Shown here piece by piece: positions 55,282 through 64,000 of a stretch of 64,000 nucleotides of DNA. A program made the position numbers and the translations under genes. The notes below the pieces were generated by a model, which saw nothing but the letters and a program-made list of their open reading frames with translations, was not told where the DNA came from and did not search any database. How positions within the stretch are numbered: position 1 is the first letter of the stretch; each line of letters begins with the position of its first letter. The stretch is taken from positions 1 to 64,000 of the forward strand of contig JAKFWA010000119.1 of NCBI GenBank assembly GCA_021732995.1, given 5' to 3'. This DNA comes from Planctomycetaceae bacterium (lineage in GTDB: Bacteria > Planctomycetota > Planctomycetia > Planctomycetales > Planctomycetaceae).

Positions 55282-55892
55282 GGGCGAGCACCCCCGAACA
55301 ACGGGTCGAGCAATGTACGCAGCGCCTGACGCGCCCGATGCAACCGCACTTTTACCGTGGAGATGCTCACGTCGAGCATCTGGGCGACGGTTTCGGTATC
55401 GAACTCTTCGATATCGCGCAACAGCAACACGGTACGGTAGGACTCCGGTAACTTCTCAATTTGCTGGCGAATGACGGTCTGCGCTTCCGATCGTTCCGCT
55501 GCGGCACCGGCAGATTCTGTCCAGCGACCAGTAGGTGCTGGCTGATGACCGTCCGCTTTGAATGTTGGCAGCAGATCGTCGATGGGAGTTTCTGGATGAC
55601 GCTTCTTCGTTCGCAGCTTCATCAGAGCGGCATTCACCGTGATGCGATGCAGCCATGTTCCGATCTGAGCCCGGCCATCGAAGGTCGCGAGCGACTTGAA
55701 CGCACTCAAGAAGGCGTCCTGCACGGCGTCTTGAGCATCGCCCTCATCGGCTAACAGACGTCGGGCGACGGCCAGCATCCGCCCACCATGATGGCGCACC
55801 AACGTCTCAAATGCCGCATCGTCGCCAGCCCGCAATGCGGCGAGCAGCTCGGCTTCATCCTGAGCAGCGATGGTGCGATCGTCCAGATTCAT
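55278..55892 (-). CDS. ECF-type RNA polymerase sigma factor
   Basis: 204 residues. Region 2 is at about 25-95 (FETLVRHHGGRMLAVARRLL, DAQDAVQDAFLSAFKSLATF, IGTWLHRITVNAAL) and region 4 at about 135-195 (IEKLPESYRTVLLLRDIEEF, TETVAQMLDVSISTVKVRLH). Between them is a 35-residue linker rich in Pro and Glu. It directs transcription of an unknown regulon. ATG at 55892, no clear Shine-Dalgarno. It lies 45 bp downstream of an 18-bp perfect hairpin that separates it from the peroxiredoxin gene. Confidence 0.92.
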   Translation of the reverse strand: MNLDDRTIAAQDEAELLAALRAGDDAAFETLVRHHGGRMLAVARRLLADEGDAQDAVQDAFLSAFKSLATFDGRAQIGTWLHRITVNAALMKLRTKKRHPETPIDDLLPTFKADGHQPAPTGRWTESAGAAAERSEAQTVIRQQIEKLPESYRTVLLLRDIEEFDTETVAQMLDVSISTVKVRLHRARQALRTLLDPLFGGARP

Positions 55893-55936
55893 GCCATGAA
55901 ACTAAGGAGTGTTCCCGGTCGCGACAATTCAAACGC

Positions 55937-55983
55937 GGAAACGTTCGACCGCGCCAGAATGCGTAGCGCGGTCGAACGTTTCC
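55937..55983. terminator. Perfect 18-bp hairpin between the sigma and peroxiredoxin genes
   Basis: Arms GGAAACGTTCGACCGCGC (55937-55954) and its exact complement (55966-55983) flank an 11-nt loop. It begins 17 bases after the peroxiredoxin stop, so it probably ends that minus-strand transcript, though the tail GCGTTTGAATTG is only weakly T-rich. It could also act as an operator or repeat element for the sigma gene. Confidence 0.65.
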
Positions 55984-56000
55984 GGTGGGCATTCGCGGAC

Positions 56001-56600
56001 TCAATCCTGTTCTGCGCGTAGGACCTTGAGAACTTCGTCCGCAGAGACCCGGCCACCGTGAGTCATGCTGACCTTTGCAAACTTGATCTTGCGACTGGTG
56101 TCGATGACGAATGTCGACGGGTAGGCCGTCTCACGCGGAGCATCCCAGCGCAGGCCGTAGGACTTGGTGAACTCGTAATCGGGATCGAGCACGAGTTCCG
56201 CGTTCTTCGGGAATGATTTACCGCGAACAAAGTCCTCGGCGTGCCGTTTCAGATTCTCGGCAGGTCCCGGATAGACGAAGACCAGACGCGCCTTCGCAGC
56301 GTCAAACTTTTTGGCCTGACTCAGAAACTGCCCGGCTTGTTGTGTGCATAGTGGGCACTGATAACCCGGGTAACCTCGCAGCACGATCAGGATTACAGGT
56401 CCGTCCTGAACGAGCTTCGACAGCTTCACGCTTTGCTTCTCGATGCTCTGTAGTTCGAAGTCCGGAGCCTGATCTCCGACTTGTGGCCGTTTAGTCTTAT
56501 CCTCGGCAGTCAGAGGATGATTCATCCAGCCGGTGATGGTCAGGAGCACTGCCAGTGTGAGTGTTGTTCGTCTTGAGAACTCGGTTGTAGAAGACTGCAT
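56001..56600 (-). CDS. Exported peroxiredoxin/redoxin-domain protein
   Basis: 199 residues of the AhpC-TSA/redoxin family, with a signal peptide (TLTLAVLLTITGWMNHPLTA). VGDQAPDFELQSIEKQ is the family opening. The active site reads RGYPGYQCPLCTQQAGQF, with a CxxC rather than the single peroxidatic Cys of PxxxTxxC, so it may work as a thiol oxidoreductase as well as a peroxidase. ELVLDPDYEFTKSYGLRW and PSTFVIDTSRKIKF follow as expected. AGGAAA nine bases before the ATG at 56600. It is upstream of the ECF sigma pair and may belong to its regulon. Confidence 0.88.
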   Translation of the reverse strand: MQSSTTEFSRRTTLTLAVLLTITGWMNHPLTAEDKTKRPQVGDQAPDFELQSIEKQSVKLSKLVQDGPVILIVLRGYPGYQCPLCTQQAGQFLSQAKKFDAAKARLVFVYPGPAENLKRHAEDFVRGKSFPKNAELVLDPDYEFTKSYGLRWDAPRETAYPSTFVIDTSRKIKFAKVSMTHGGRVSADEVLKVLRAEQD

Positions 56601-57237
56601 GGAGTGTTTTCCTCTTTATTGATCAGGAGTAAGGCACCACTGGCGTGAGGTTGTGTCGCTCGCCTTGACGGGCTTTGGATGCTGAAGATTGAGCGGGGTT
56701 ACGGGTTCGCTCCGAAGTTGGGCTTGAAGGCGGAGAGTTGACAGTCGCGCGGCAACGCTTCTCAGAGGGCCGCGTCTGGATCGCTTCTGGTTGGGTTATC
56801 GCTCCGCGCATCCATCGAGCCGGCGATTCATCGGCTTGCCGTGTTGGACCGGAATCACCAGTTTCTGACAGGTGAGAAGTCAGAGTGCGTTCTGGAAACT
56901 CAACAAGGTGTTGTGAACGCTGTCAGGAAAACTTGGCGCCAATTCGGACTTTGGGACTCTGCGTGCCAAAGGCGAACGTCACGGCAAACCCATTCGCTGC
57001 GGCTTTCGTGTGGAACAGGGATGCGCACGTGGGACACGGAGGTCGGGTTGTAACGGTTGTAGCAATCAATCCGCTGAGTTCTGCCGGACCCAAGAGTTCA
57101 CTTAACAGACGTGACTTTCGCGCCAGGAATGGCAAGGTGTGTGCAATCTGACCGGTTTGGAGCTGCGCCTTGGGTGCGCCGTCGTGGCCTTTCGCTGCCT
57201 TCCAAAACTTGCGATCAAGCTGCTGGAGTCGGGTCAA
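56601..57237. other. Long leader region before the giant cadherin-repeat gene
   Basis: 637 bp without a credible gene, between divergent genes. It must hold the promoters of the peroxiredoxin (leftward) and the giant gene (rightward). Short frames on both strands, such as 56923-57237 on the minus strand, show no family and an irregular composition. I could not place a promoter or a riboswitch. Confidence 0.5.
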
Positions 57238-60200
57238 ATGCTGTTCTCAAACTGGCTGAAGTCTTTAAGCACAAACCGTCAACTGGCCCGCCGCATCAAG
57301 CGTTCTGGTGGGACGTCCTTCGGCCGCATGATGAGCTTGGACCATCGCGCCGAGTCGTTGGAAACGCGGCAGGTGCTGACGGTTCCCGTATTCACCAGCC
57401 CGAGTATGGTCGATGCCGCCGAGAACCAAACTGCGGTCGTGACGGTTGCCGCGAACGACGCGGCCTCATATTCGATTACCGGCGGCGATGACTCCGCACT
57501 GTTTGATATTGATGGCATGACGGGGGAATTGACGTTCCTCGTTGCTCCGAACTTCGAGGTACCTGGTGACCTCGATGGCGACAATGAGTACCTCGTCGAA
57601 GTGACCGCCGACGATGGTGGCGGTGACACCGAGATCCAGATGATTACCGTGACGGTCACTAATGTGCTGGAGACTCCTCCAGTCATCACCAGCGGCAGCG
57701 GAGATGTCGCGTTCGTGACGTTTGATGAGAATCAAACCTTCATTCACAAGTGGCAGGCAAGCGATGCCGATCCGGGTGATAAGGTCGCATTTTCGCTGAC
57801 CGGCAAGATCGACGACGCCCTCTTCACGATTGACCCCAGCACGGGTGAGTTGTCGTTTAAAGCGGCTCCAAATTTTGAAGCTCCGGCGGACGCAGGCGCC
57901 AACAATCAGTACCAGTTGCAGATTACGGTGACAGACCTCGACGGTTTGACCGATACGCAGAGCGTCACCATCACCGTTGCCGATGTGAATGAAGCGCCTG
58001 TCATTACTAGCGGCAGTGGTCCAACGGACAGCGTGTCGCATCCCGAGAATTTTTCGTCGGTCGTTGCTGTTACCGCTGATGATGAGGACGCCGGTGACAA
58101 GCTGACGTACTCTCTGTCCGGCGGTGCCGATCAAGGCAATTTCAGCATCGATCCGACGTCGGGATTGCTGAGCTTTGTGCCGGCGCCCAACTTTGAAGTT
58201 CCCACCGATGCGGACACGGATAATAAGTACGAAGTCCAGGTGACGGTGACCGACAGCAAGGGCCTGACGGACGTCCAAGATATCACTGTGACCGTCACGA
58301 ACACGCTTGAGAACGCTCCCACCATTACGAGCGATGGGGGTGGCGACTCCGCGAGTGTTTCAGCCGCAGAGAATCAGACGGTCGCGACGACCGTATCCGC
58401 CAGTGACGTTGATGCGGGCGATAAGCAAGCTTATTCCGTTTCGGGTGGCGCTGACGCGGCACTCTTCGATATCGACTCGAAGACCGGTGCTGTGACTTTC
58501 AAAGCGGCTCCGAACTTCGAAGCGCCGGGCGATGCGGACACCGACAACAAATACGAGGTCCAGGTGACGGTGACCGACCTGGACGGTCAGACCGACGTGC
58601 AGGACATCACTGTCACGGTGACGAACGTCATCGAGACCGCGCCTGAGATCACCAGCGATGGCGGTATCGCAACAGCCAGTGTTAACGCGGCAGAGAATCA
58701 AACGGCTGTGACGACCGTTACTGCCTCAGACGTCGACATCGCGGACGCTCAGGCATACTCGATTTCTGGTGGAGCGGACGCGGCCAAGTTCAGCATCGAC
58801 CCCGTGACTGGCGTGCTGACCTTCAAGGCATCTCCGAACTTCGAGATGCCGGGTGACGCGGACACCAACAATAAGTACGAAGTTCAGGTGACGGTGACGG
58901 ATCTGGACGGCCTGACGGACGTGCAAGACATCACCGTCACGGTGACCGACGTCAACGAAGCGCCGACCATCACCAGTGATGGAGCCGGGCTGACAGCTTC
59001 CAAGTCCGTTGCCGAGAACCAGACGGCGGTGACGACTGTTACTGCGTCGGACGTCGATGCCGGGGATAAGCAGGCCTTCTCCATCACAGGTGGAGCGGAT
59101 GCGGGGTTCTTCGATATCGATCCCGTGTCGGGCGTGTTGACCTTCAAGGTTGCTCCGAACTTCGAGGTGCCGGGTGACGCGGACACCAACAACAAATACG
59201 AAGTGCAGGTGACGGTCACTGATCTCGGCAGCTTGACCGACGTTCAAGACATCACGGTGACTGTGACGGACGTCAACGAAGCTCCCGAGATCACCAGCGA
59301 CGGTGGAGCGGCAACCGCTGCGGTCTCGGCGGCCGAGAATCAGACCGCTGTTACTACAGTCACTGCGACTGATGTTGACGCTGGTGACAAGCAGACGTTC
59401 TCAATCAGTGGCGGCGCCGACTCCAGCAAGTTCAGCATTGATCCGACGACTGGTGTGTTGACGTTCAAGGCCGCTCCCAACTTCGAAGTTCCAGCCGATG
59501 CGGACACGAACAACAAGTATGAGGTCCAGGTAACGGTCACGGATACCGGCCTGTTGACCGACGTGCAGGACATCACGGTCACTGTGACGGACGTTAACGA
59601 GGCTCCGACGATCACCAGCGATGGCGGAGCAGCGACGGCTTCGGTTTCGGCAGCCGAGAATCAGACCGCCGCTACGACTGTTACCGCGAGCGATGTCGAC
59701 GCGGGCGACAAGGTGTCGTTCTCGATCACGGGCGGTGCCGACGCTGGCAAGTTCGATATTGATCCGACTTCGGGAGCTTTGACCTTCAAAGCTGCTCCGA
59801 ACTTCGAAATTCCCACGGACGCGGACACCGACAACAAGTACGAAGTTCAGGTGACCGCTACGGATCTTGGCAGCCTCACCGACGTGCAAGACATCACCGT
59901 GACGGTCACGGACGTCAACGAAGCTCCAACGATTACCAGCGACGGCGCTGGTCCGACAGCGTCTGTACCTGCTGCCGAAAATCAAACGGCGGTGACGACG
60001 GTAACAGCGAGTGATGTTGATGCGGGCGACAAAGTGTCGTTCTCGATCACCGGCGGAGCCGACGCTGGCGAGTTCGACATTGACCCCTCGACCGGCGTGC
60101 TGACGTTCAAGGCGGCTCCGAACTTCGAAGCTCCGGGCGATGCTGATACGGACAACAAGTATGAAGTGCAGGTCACGGCTACGGATCTCGCCACTTTGAC

Positions 60201-63200
60201 GGACGTGCAGGACATCACCGTTACCGTGACAGACGCTGATGATGCGCCTGTCATCACCAGCGACGGTGGTAAGGCGACGGCATCGGTCTCGGCCGCAGAG
60301 AACCAGACCGCTGTCACGACGGTCACAGCGAGCGACGAAGACGCGGGTGATAAACAAGTCTTCTCGATTACAGGTGGCGGTGACGCGGGGTTGTTCGACA
60401 TTGATTCCACCACCGGCGTATTAACCTTCAAGGCGGCTCCGAACTTTGAAGCTCCGGGCGATGCCGATACGGACAACAAGTACGAAGTGCAGGTGACCGC
60501 CACGGACCTCGGTAGTCTCACCGACGTGCAAGACATCACTGTGACGGTGACGGACGAACCCGAAGTCGCAGCGACCATCGATGGCAAGGGTAACTTCACG
60601 CTCGCCGATGACTTGGGCGTCAACAACACCTTCCTGTTCTCTTTGTCTGGCGACGGTATGACGCTGTTCATCACGGACAAGAGTGGCAATCCGATGGATG
60701 TCTCGGGCATTCCGGGGGCAACCGGCTCCGGCACGAACTCCGTCAGTATTCCCTATGCGTTGATTACGGGCTCGCTGGCGGTTGAGGGTGGTCAGGGCGA
60801 CGACACTCTGTCGCTGGACTTCACCAATGGCGTGCTGATTCCCGCGGGCGGATTGGTCTTCAACGGCGGCATGGGTGGCAAAGATACGCTGGCTCTGCTG
60901 AACGTCAGCACCCAGTTCACCAGCGAAACATTCAACTACACCAACCCATCCGACGGCTCGATTGATTTTGGAGGCATGACGCCTCGGTCGCTCACCTACA
61001 GCGGGTTGGAACCCATCACCAACACCGGTACTCCGGCGGACATCACGTTCAACCTGCCAGCGACCGGCAACCCGGACGCCCAGTTGACGGACCTTGGTGG
61101 CGGCAAAGCTCGCTTGTCAGGCACGACGTTTGAACTGACGGACTTCGACGTTCCGGCAGCGGGTGGTTCAATCACCATCAATCTTGGCGCCGGGAATGAT
61201 GATCTCACCATCGCGTCTCTGGCATTGAATGCGACGACCAGTTCGACGATTGACGGTCAGGCCGGAACGGACGCCGTGCATTTCAACGCGACCGGCGGCT
61301 TGACCAACGTTGAGGACCTCACCGTATCCGCCGAGACGATCAATCAGGCAACCGCGATTACTGCGGCGGGCATCTCCACGTTCACGACCAAGAACGCCCT
61401 GACGTTAACTCTCGCCGCTAACGATTTCGACACCATCAACGCCACCAGCGAGGCTGGTGTGGCGGTTGTCGATGCGAATGATCTGACGGTTGATGAGGTC
61501 ACGGCTGTTGGAGTTTCGATCAGTGCCGATGACGCGCTGACGATGACGGGCAAGGTGGACGGTGGAACTGATCCAGTCAGCATTTCGGGCAACCTGGACG
61601 GCGCTGGTGCTGACGCTCTGACGATGCAGGCCGGTTCGTCGATCGTTACCACGAATGAATCAGCGACTGCAGTCAGCCTGACAAACAATACTCTGGGCGG
61701 CGGTACGGGGACTCTGACGCTGACATCTGTTTCTGCCGGTACGGCGAGCGGTATCGTCTCTGTCTCGGCTCATGACGGTGCGATCACTGACGGCAACGCG
61801 GCAACCAACAACATCACCGGCTTTGGTGCGGTGCTTACAGCCACTGCTGGCGTTGGTTCTTCCGCAGACCCGATCGAGACCACTGTTTCACGACTGGAAG
61901 GTGCCGGCGCTGCGGGTGGCTTTTTTGTCACGGACAGCGATGGTCTGTCGATTGGTGGGATTGGAATCACCGTCGGTGTTTCCACGACCACGGGAGATCT
62001 CGCTGTGCGAGCGAACGGCTCACTCACAGTCGAAGAGGACGTCGCCGCGTCTGGAGCAACCGGTTCCGTTCTGCTGAAGGCGAACGAAACTGCCGGAGTC
62101 GACAACCTGCTGGTGAATGCTGGCGTCGCTGTTTCGTCGAACGCGAGTAGTGTCACGCTGCAGGCCGGTGACGGCATCACGCTGGCTGCGACCTCTGTTA
62201 TCTCGGCCGGAACGACGATCAGCATCGACGGCGACAGCGGCGACTCGGACGCTGGCGGCTCGACCATCAACGTCGCCAGCCAGTTGCTCGCGCCAGGTGG
62301 CACGACCATCAGCGGCGGTAATGACAGCGACTCGTTCATCATCACGTATCCCGATTTGCCCGACACGAATAGCGGCATCGTGACAATCGCTGATGCAGGC
62401 GGTGCCAGCGATCTGGTCACGGTGGCGGGTTCCGCGGCGCCGGACACGCTGTACTTCACCTCGAAGGAGACTCCGGCGAGTGCCACAACGGATCAAGTGA
62501 CTCGCGGCGACGCGACTTCTGAACCGATCATCGTTCCCGCAGGAATCGAGGGGCTCACGCTGTTGGGCTTCGATGGCAACGACTTCTTCCACGTTGAGCC
62601 TTCACAGCTCTTCCCAGTGACTGTGAATGGTGGCAACCCGTTCTTTGGCGGGATGGGCGTACCCCCCGGCGACGTGCTGGACATCGACACGTTCGGCAAC
62701 ACGTTCAGCTTCGACTGCGACGTCTTCCAGGTGAACGGTGGCATGCCGGCCTATTTCCCGATTCATGTTCGCAACATCGAGTCGCTGCCCGTTCAGCCAA
62801 TCTCCCCGACTCCGGTTCAAAAGTATGACTTCAACTATCCGAACGCCGCGGCCATGAATGGTCAGACGGCGACTCAAACGGGCTTCACCGGATTGTTGCC
62901 GACCATGCTCTACTCGCCGGGTAGCTATGGCTGGACTCAAGCGGTAACCGGAGCTCGCAACGTCCCTGCCCTGACAGGACCATTGGCTGATCTGATCAAT
63001 GATGGAGCGACTTTCGCGGGTTTGACCAATCGCACATTCAAGGCGGACGTTGCCAACGGCTGGGTGATGGCAACGGTCACTTTTGGCAGCAGCCAGGAAG
63101 CGTTGAACGGTATCCGCATCTCGAATGGCGACGACAACGGCATTCTTGCGGATGGACTGGGAACTGCCCTCGGTGAATGGTCTCACAAGACCGTGTTCGT

Positions 63201-64000
63201 GAACGTGCTGGACGGCACGCTGGACCTGAAGTTCGAGGACATGACTGGCAACAATCGCCGAGTCACCGTTGCTGGCATCTCCATTGCCCCGCTCAATCTG
63301 ATCAGCATGGGATTCAATGCCGATCCGGGCACTCTGGACGCTGACGGTGTCACCGTTGATAGCTTCACGCTGGCGGATGCCCCGGCGAACTCGCTGGTAA
63401 CCGTGACGACAACGCTGGGCACGCTGGTTGGTACGGATGCAAGTTCGATCTTCCAGGGCTTCCAGGTTCTTACCAATGGCGCCGGACAGGCGACCGTCCA
63501 GCTTCGCCGTCCGTCAGCGGCTGGCGAGGCCTGTATCTCCTTCGCAACACCTGGTGATGCACGACTGGGTTGCTCGTCGATCGAGTACGTGCGGTTGGAT
63601 GCTTACAAATTTGATTTCAACTCGCCCGTCTCGCCGACATTCGATCCGATCTCGCCGATGAACCTGGATGGTTATCGTGGCGTGACGAATCAGGACGTCT
63701 ACTCGGTCGATAAGGGTTACGGTTGGCTGTCGCCGGTCCAGGCCTTTGATGGGGGCACCTTCGTTGCACCAAATGCGGACTTGATCAATGACGGCAATCG
63801 CGGCACGACGACCAGCACGTTCCGTGTCGATCTCGATAACGGTACCTATACCGTGCACCTCTACATGGGCGATCGCGCAGATCATCAGTCGATCTCTGTG
63901 ATGGCCAACGGCGCGACCGTCGTTAATCAGCAGGCCATTCCGCGAGCGACCATCTTCGAGACAACCTTTGACATCACGGTGGGCACTGGCGAACTCGACC
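57238..64000 (+). CDS. Giant extracellular protein with ten cadherin-type repeats (5' part, open at the window end)
   Basis: One frame is open from the ATG at 57238 (GGAG upstream) to the window edge: at least 2254 residues. The N-terminus (MLFSNWLKSL, RRIKR, SLETRQVLT at 41-48) matches the planctomycete extracellular motif LExRxLL. Ten cadherin-like repeats follow (about 60-1107), each with AENQTxVTTVTASDVDAGD, FDIDPxTGVLTFKAAPNFE and NKYEVQVTVTDxxxLTDVQD, and DVNEAPxITS at the joint. The DxDxGD and DxNEAP residues are calcium ligands in cadherins. From about 1110 to 1860 come beta-helix or calcium-binding-like strands (GGQGDDTLSLDF, GAGNDDLTI, GNDSDSFIITYPD). Two malectin/CBM-like units start near residues 1862 (KYDFNYP) and 2122 (YKFDFNSP), 260 residues apart. 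It should be a secreted adhesin or surface protein. Confidence 0.93.
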   Translation, partial: MLFSNWLKSLSTNRQLARRIKRSGGTSFGRMMSLDHRAESLETRQVLTVPVFTSPSMVDAAENQTAVVTVAANDAASYSITGGDDSALFDIDGMTGELTFLVAPNFEVPGDLDGDNEYLVEVTADDGGGDTEIQMITVTVTNVLETPPVITSGSGDVAFVTFDENQTFIHKWQASDADPGDKVAFSLTGKIDDALFTIDPSTGELSFKAAPNFEAPADAGANNQYQLQITVTDLDGLTDTQSVTITVADVNEAPVITSGSGPTDSVSHPENFSSVVAVTADDEDAGDKLTYSLSGGADQGNFSIDPTSGLLSFVPAPNFEVPTDADTDNKYEVQVTVTDSKGLTDVQDITVTVTNTLENAPTITSDGGGDSASVSAAENQTVATTVSASDVDAGDKQAYSVSGGADAALFDIDSKTGAVTFKAAPNFEAPGDADTDNKYEVQVTVTDLDGQTDVQDITVTVTNVIETAPEITSDGGIATASVNAAENQTAVTTVTASDVDIADAQAYSISGGADAAKFSIDPVTGVLTFKASPNFEMPGDADTNNKYEVQVTVTDLDGLTDVQDITVTVTDVNEAPTITSDGAGLTASKSVAENQTAVTTVTASDVDAGDKQAFSITGGADAGFFDIDPVSGVLTFKVAPNFEVPGDADTNNKYEVQVTVTDLGSLTDVQDITVTVTDVNEAPEITSDGGAATAAVSAAENQTAVTTVTATDVDAGDKQTFSISGGADSSKFSIDPTTGVLTFKAAPNFEVPADADTNNKYEVQVTVTDTGLLTDVQDITVTVTDVNEAPTITSDGGAATASVSAAENQTAATTVTASDVDAGDKVSFSITGGADAGKFDIDPTSGALTFKAAPNFEIPTDADTDNKYEVQVTATDLGSLTDVQDITVTVTDVNEAPTITSDGAGPTASVPAAENQTAVTTVTASDVDAGDKVSFSITGGADAGEFDIDPSTGVLTFKAAPNFEAPGDADTDNKYEVQVTATDLATLTDVQDITVTVTDADDAPVITSDGGKATASVSAAENQTAVTTVTASDEDAGDKQVFSITGGGDAGLFDIDSTTGVLTFKAAPNFEAPGDADTDNKYEVQVTATDLGSLTDVQDITVTVTDEPEVAATIDGKGNFTLADDLGVNNTFLFSLSGDGMTLFITDKSGNPMDVSGIPGATGSGTNSVSIPYALITGSLAVEGGQGDDTLSLDFTNGVLIPAGGLVFNGGMGGKDTLALLNVSTQFTSETFNYTNPSDGSIDFGGMTPRSLTYSGLEPITNTGTPADITFNLPATGNPDAQLTDLGGGKARLSGTTFELTDFDVPAAGGSITINLGAGNDDLTIASLALNATTSSTIDGQAGTDAVHFNATGGLTNVEDLTVSAETINQATAITAAGISTFTTKNALTLTLAANDFDTINATSEAGVAVVDANDLTVDEVTAVGVSISADDALTMTGKVDGGTDPVSISGNLDGAGADALTMQAGSSIVTTNESATAVSLTNNTLGGGTGTLTLTSVSAGTASGIVSVSAHDGAITDGNAATNNITGFGAVLTATAGVGSSADPIETTVSRLEGAGAAGGFFVTDSDGLSIGGIGITVGVSTTTGDLAVRANGSLTVEEDVAASGATGSVLLKANETAGVDNLLVNAGVAVSSNASSVTLQAGDGITLAATSVISAGTTISIDGDSGDSDAGGSTINVASQLLAPGGTTISGGNDSDSFIITYPDLPDTNSGIVTIADAGGASDLVTVAGSAAPDTLYFTSKETPASATTDQVTRGDATSEPIIVPAGIEGLTLLGFDGNDFFHVEPSQLFPVTVNGGNPFFGGMGVPPGDVLDIDTFGNTFSFDCDVFQVNGGMPAYFPIHVRNIESLPVQPISPTPVQKYDFNYPNAAAMNGQTATQTGFTGLLPTMLYSPGSYGWTQAVTGARNVPALTGPLADLINDGATFAGLTNRTFKADVANGWVMATVTFGSSQEALNGIRISNGDDNGILADGLGTALGEWSHKTVFVNVLDGTLDLKFEDMTGNNRRVTVAGISIAPLNLISMGFNADPGTLDADGVTVDSFTLADAPANSLVTVTTTLGTLVGTDASSIFQGFQVLTNGAGQATVQLRRPSAAGEACISFATPGDARLGCSSIEYVRLDAYKFDFNSPVSPTFDPISPMNLDGYRGVTNQDVYSVDKGYGWLSPVQAFDGGTFVAPNADLINDGNRGTTTSTFRVDLDNGTYTVHLYMGDRADHQSISVMANGATVVNQQAIPRATIFETTFDITVGTGELD
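57421..60557 (+). repeat. Array of ten cadherin-type coding repeats, six at exactly 321 bp
   Basis: Measured at the Glu codon of each (A/P/D)EN motif, repeats start at 57421, 57727, 58045, 58369, 58693, 59014, 59335, 59656, 59977 and 60298. Steps are 306, 318, 324, 324, 321, 321, 321, 321, 321 bp. The even length of the last six and their close sequence similarity point to recent tandem duplication or homogenisation. Confidence 0.9.

Noticed and set aside
54850-55329. 159-codon plus-strand frame
   Set aside because: Antisense to the anti-sigma factor and sigma factor genes, with no family likeness.
56923-57237. 104-codon minus-strand frame upstream of the giant gene
   Set aside because: No recognisable family, no ribosome site, and it ends exactly at the giant gene start region; composition is irregular.
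57466-60734. Long minus-strand open frames through the cadherin array (up to 318 codons)
   Set aside because: They are antisense to a clear coding repeat array and recur with its 321-bp period; the openness is due to codon use in the sense frame, and no family matches.

Overview
The window looks like chromosome of a heterotrophic planctomycete. The signature families are a DUF1501 protein, a 1200-residue PSCyt1/DUF1549/DUF1553 protein, a giant extracellular protein whose N-terminus carries the planctomycete LExRxLL-type motif ahead of cadherin repeats, a J-like domain of the planctomycete type, a Ser/Thr kinase with extra sensory domains, and a CxxCH-rich cytochrome fused to TPRs. DNA is moderately GC-rich, gene density is ordinary, and many genes stand alone or in short co-directional runs.

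Left edge (1-950): the decayed boundary of a mobile element. A tRNA-Ser(CGA) with its own terminator is followed, on the same strand, by a tyrosine-recombinase gene broken by a one-base frameshift and then cut off by a fragment of an IS630-family transposase. Three GTGCAC boxes at exact 11-bp spacing lie between the tRNA and the recombinase.

1-14 kb, mostly minus strand: SpoVR, a RecC-like subunit, an unassigned conserved protein and a GT2 glycosyltransferase; then on the plus strand DUF1501 and a secreted protein; then NDH-2 and a TrxR-like ferredoxin/flavodoxin reductase as a two-gene redox operon. 14-27 kb: the PSD1 giant, MsrA, a short-LID adenylate kinase, a secreted TPR/coiled-coil protein and a hybrid histidine kinase (REC-PAS-PAS-HisKA-HATPase-REC-REC-HPt). 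27-35.5 kb, plus strand: an Hsp70 without a full lid, a membrane protein with a J-like and a GspE-N/MshEN-like domain, a cNMP-domain Ser/Thr kinase, a UvrD-type helicase and a periplasmic cyclophilin. 35.5-43 kb, minus strand: formyltransferase, LptF/G permease, prephenate dehydrogenase, HtrA protease, HpaI-type aldolase and SppA. 43-53 kb, plus strand: IlvD, heptaheme cytochrome-TPR, SMP-30/LRR fusion, GcvPB, an enolase-like protein with two altered active-site positions, and TatD. 53-57 kb, minus strand: two paralogous CRDxxACCFG (DUF3299-like) envelope proteins, an ECF sigma/zinc-finger anti-sigma pair and an exported peroxiredoxin. 57.2 kb to the right edge: the giant cadherin-repeat protein, open at the window end.

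No single cluster is plainly a new defence or biosynthetic system. The best candidates for undescribed biology are the Hsp70/J-like/cNMP-kinase neighbourhood, the altered enolase, the CRDxxACCFG pair, and several perfect intergenic hairpins and shared sequence words that look like dispersed or regulatory elements.
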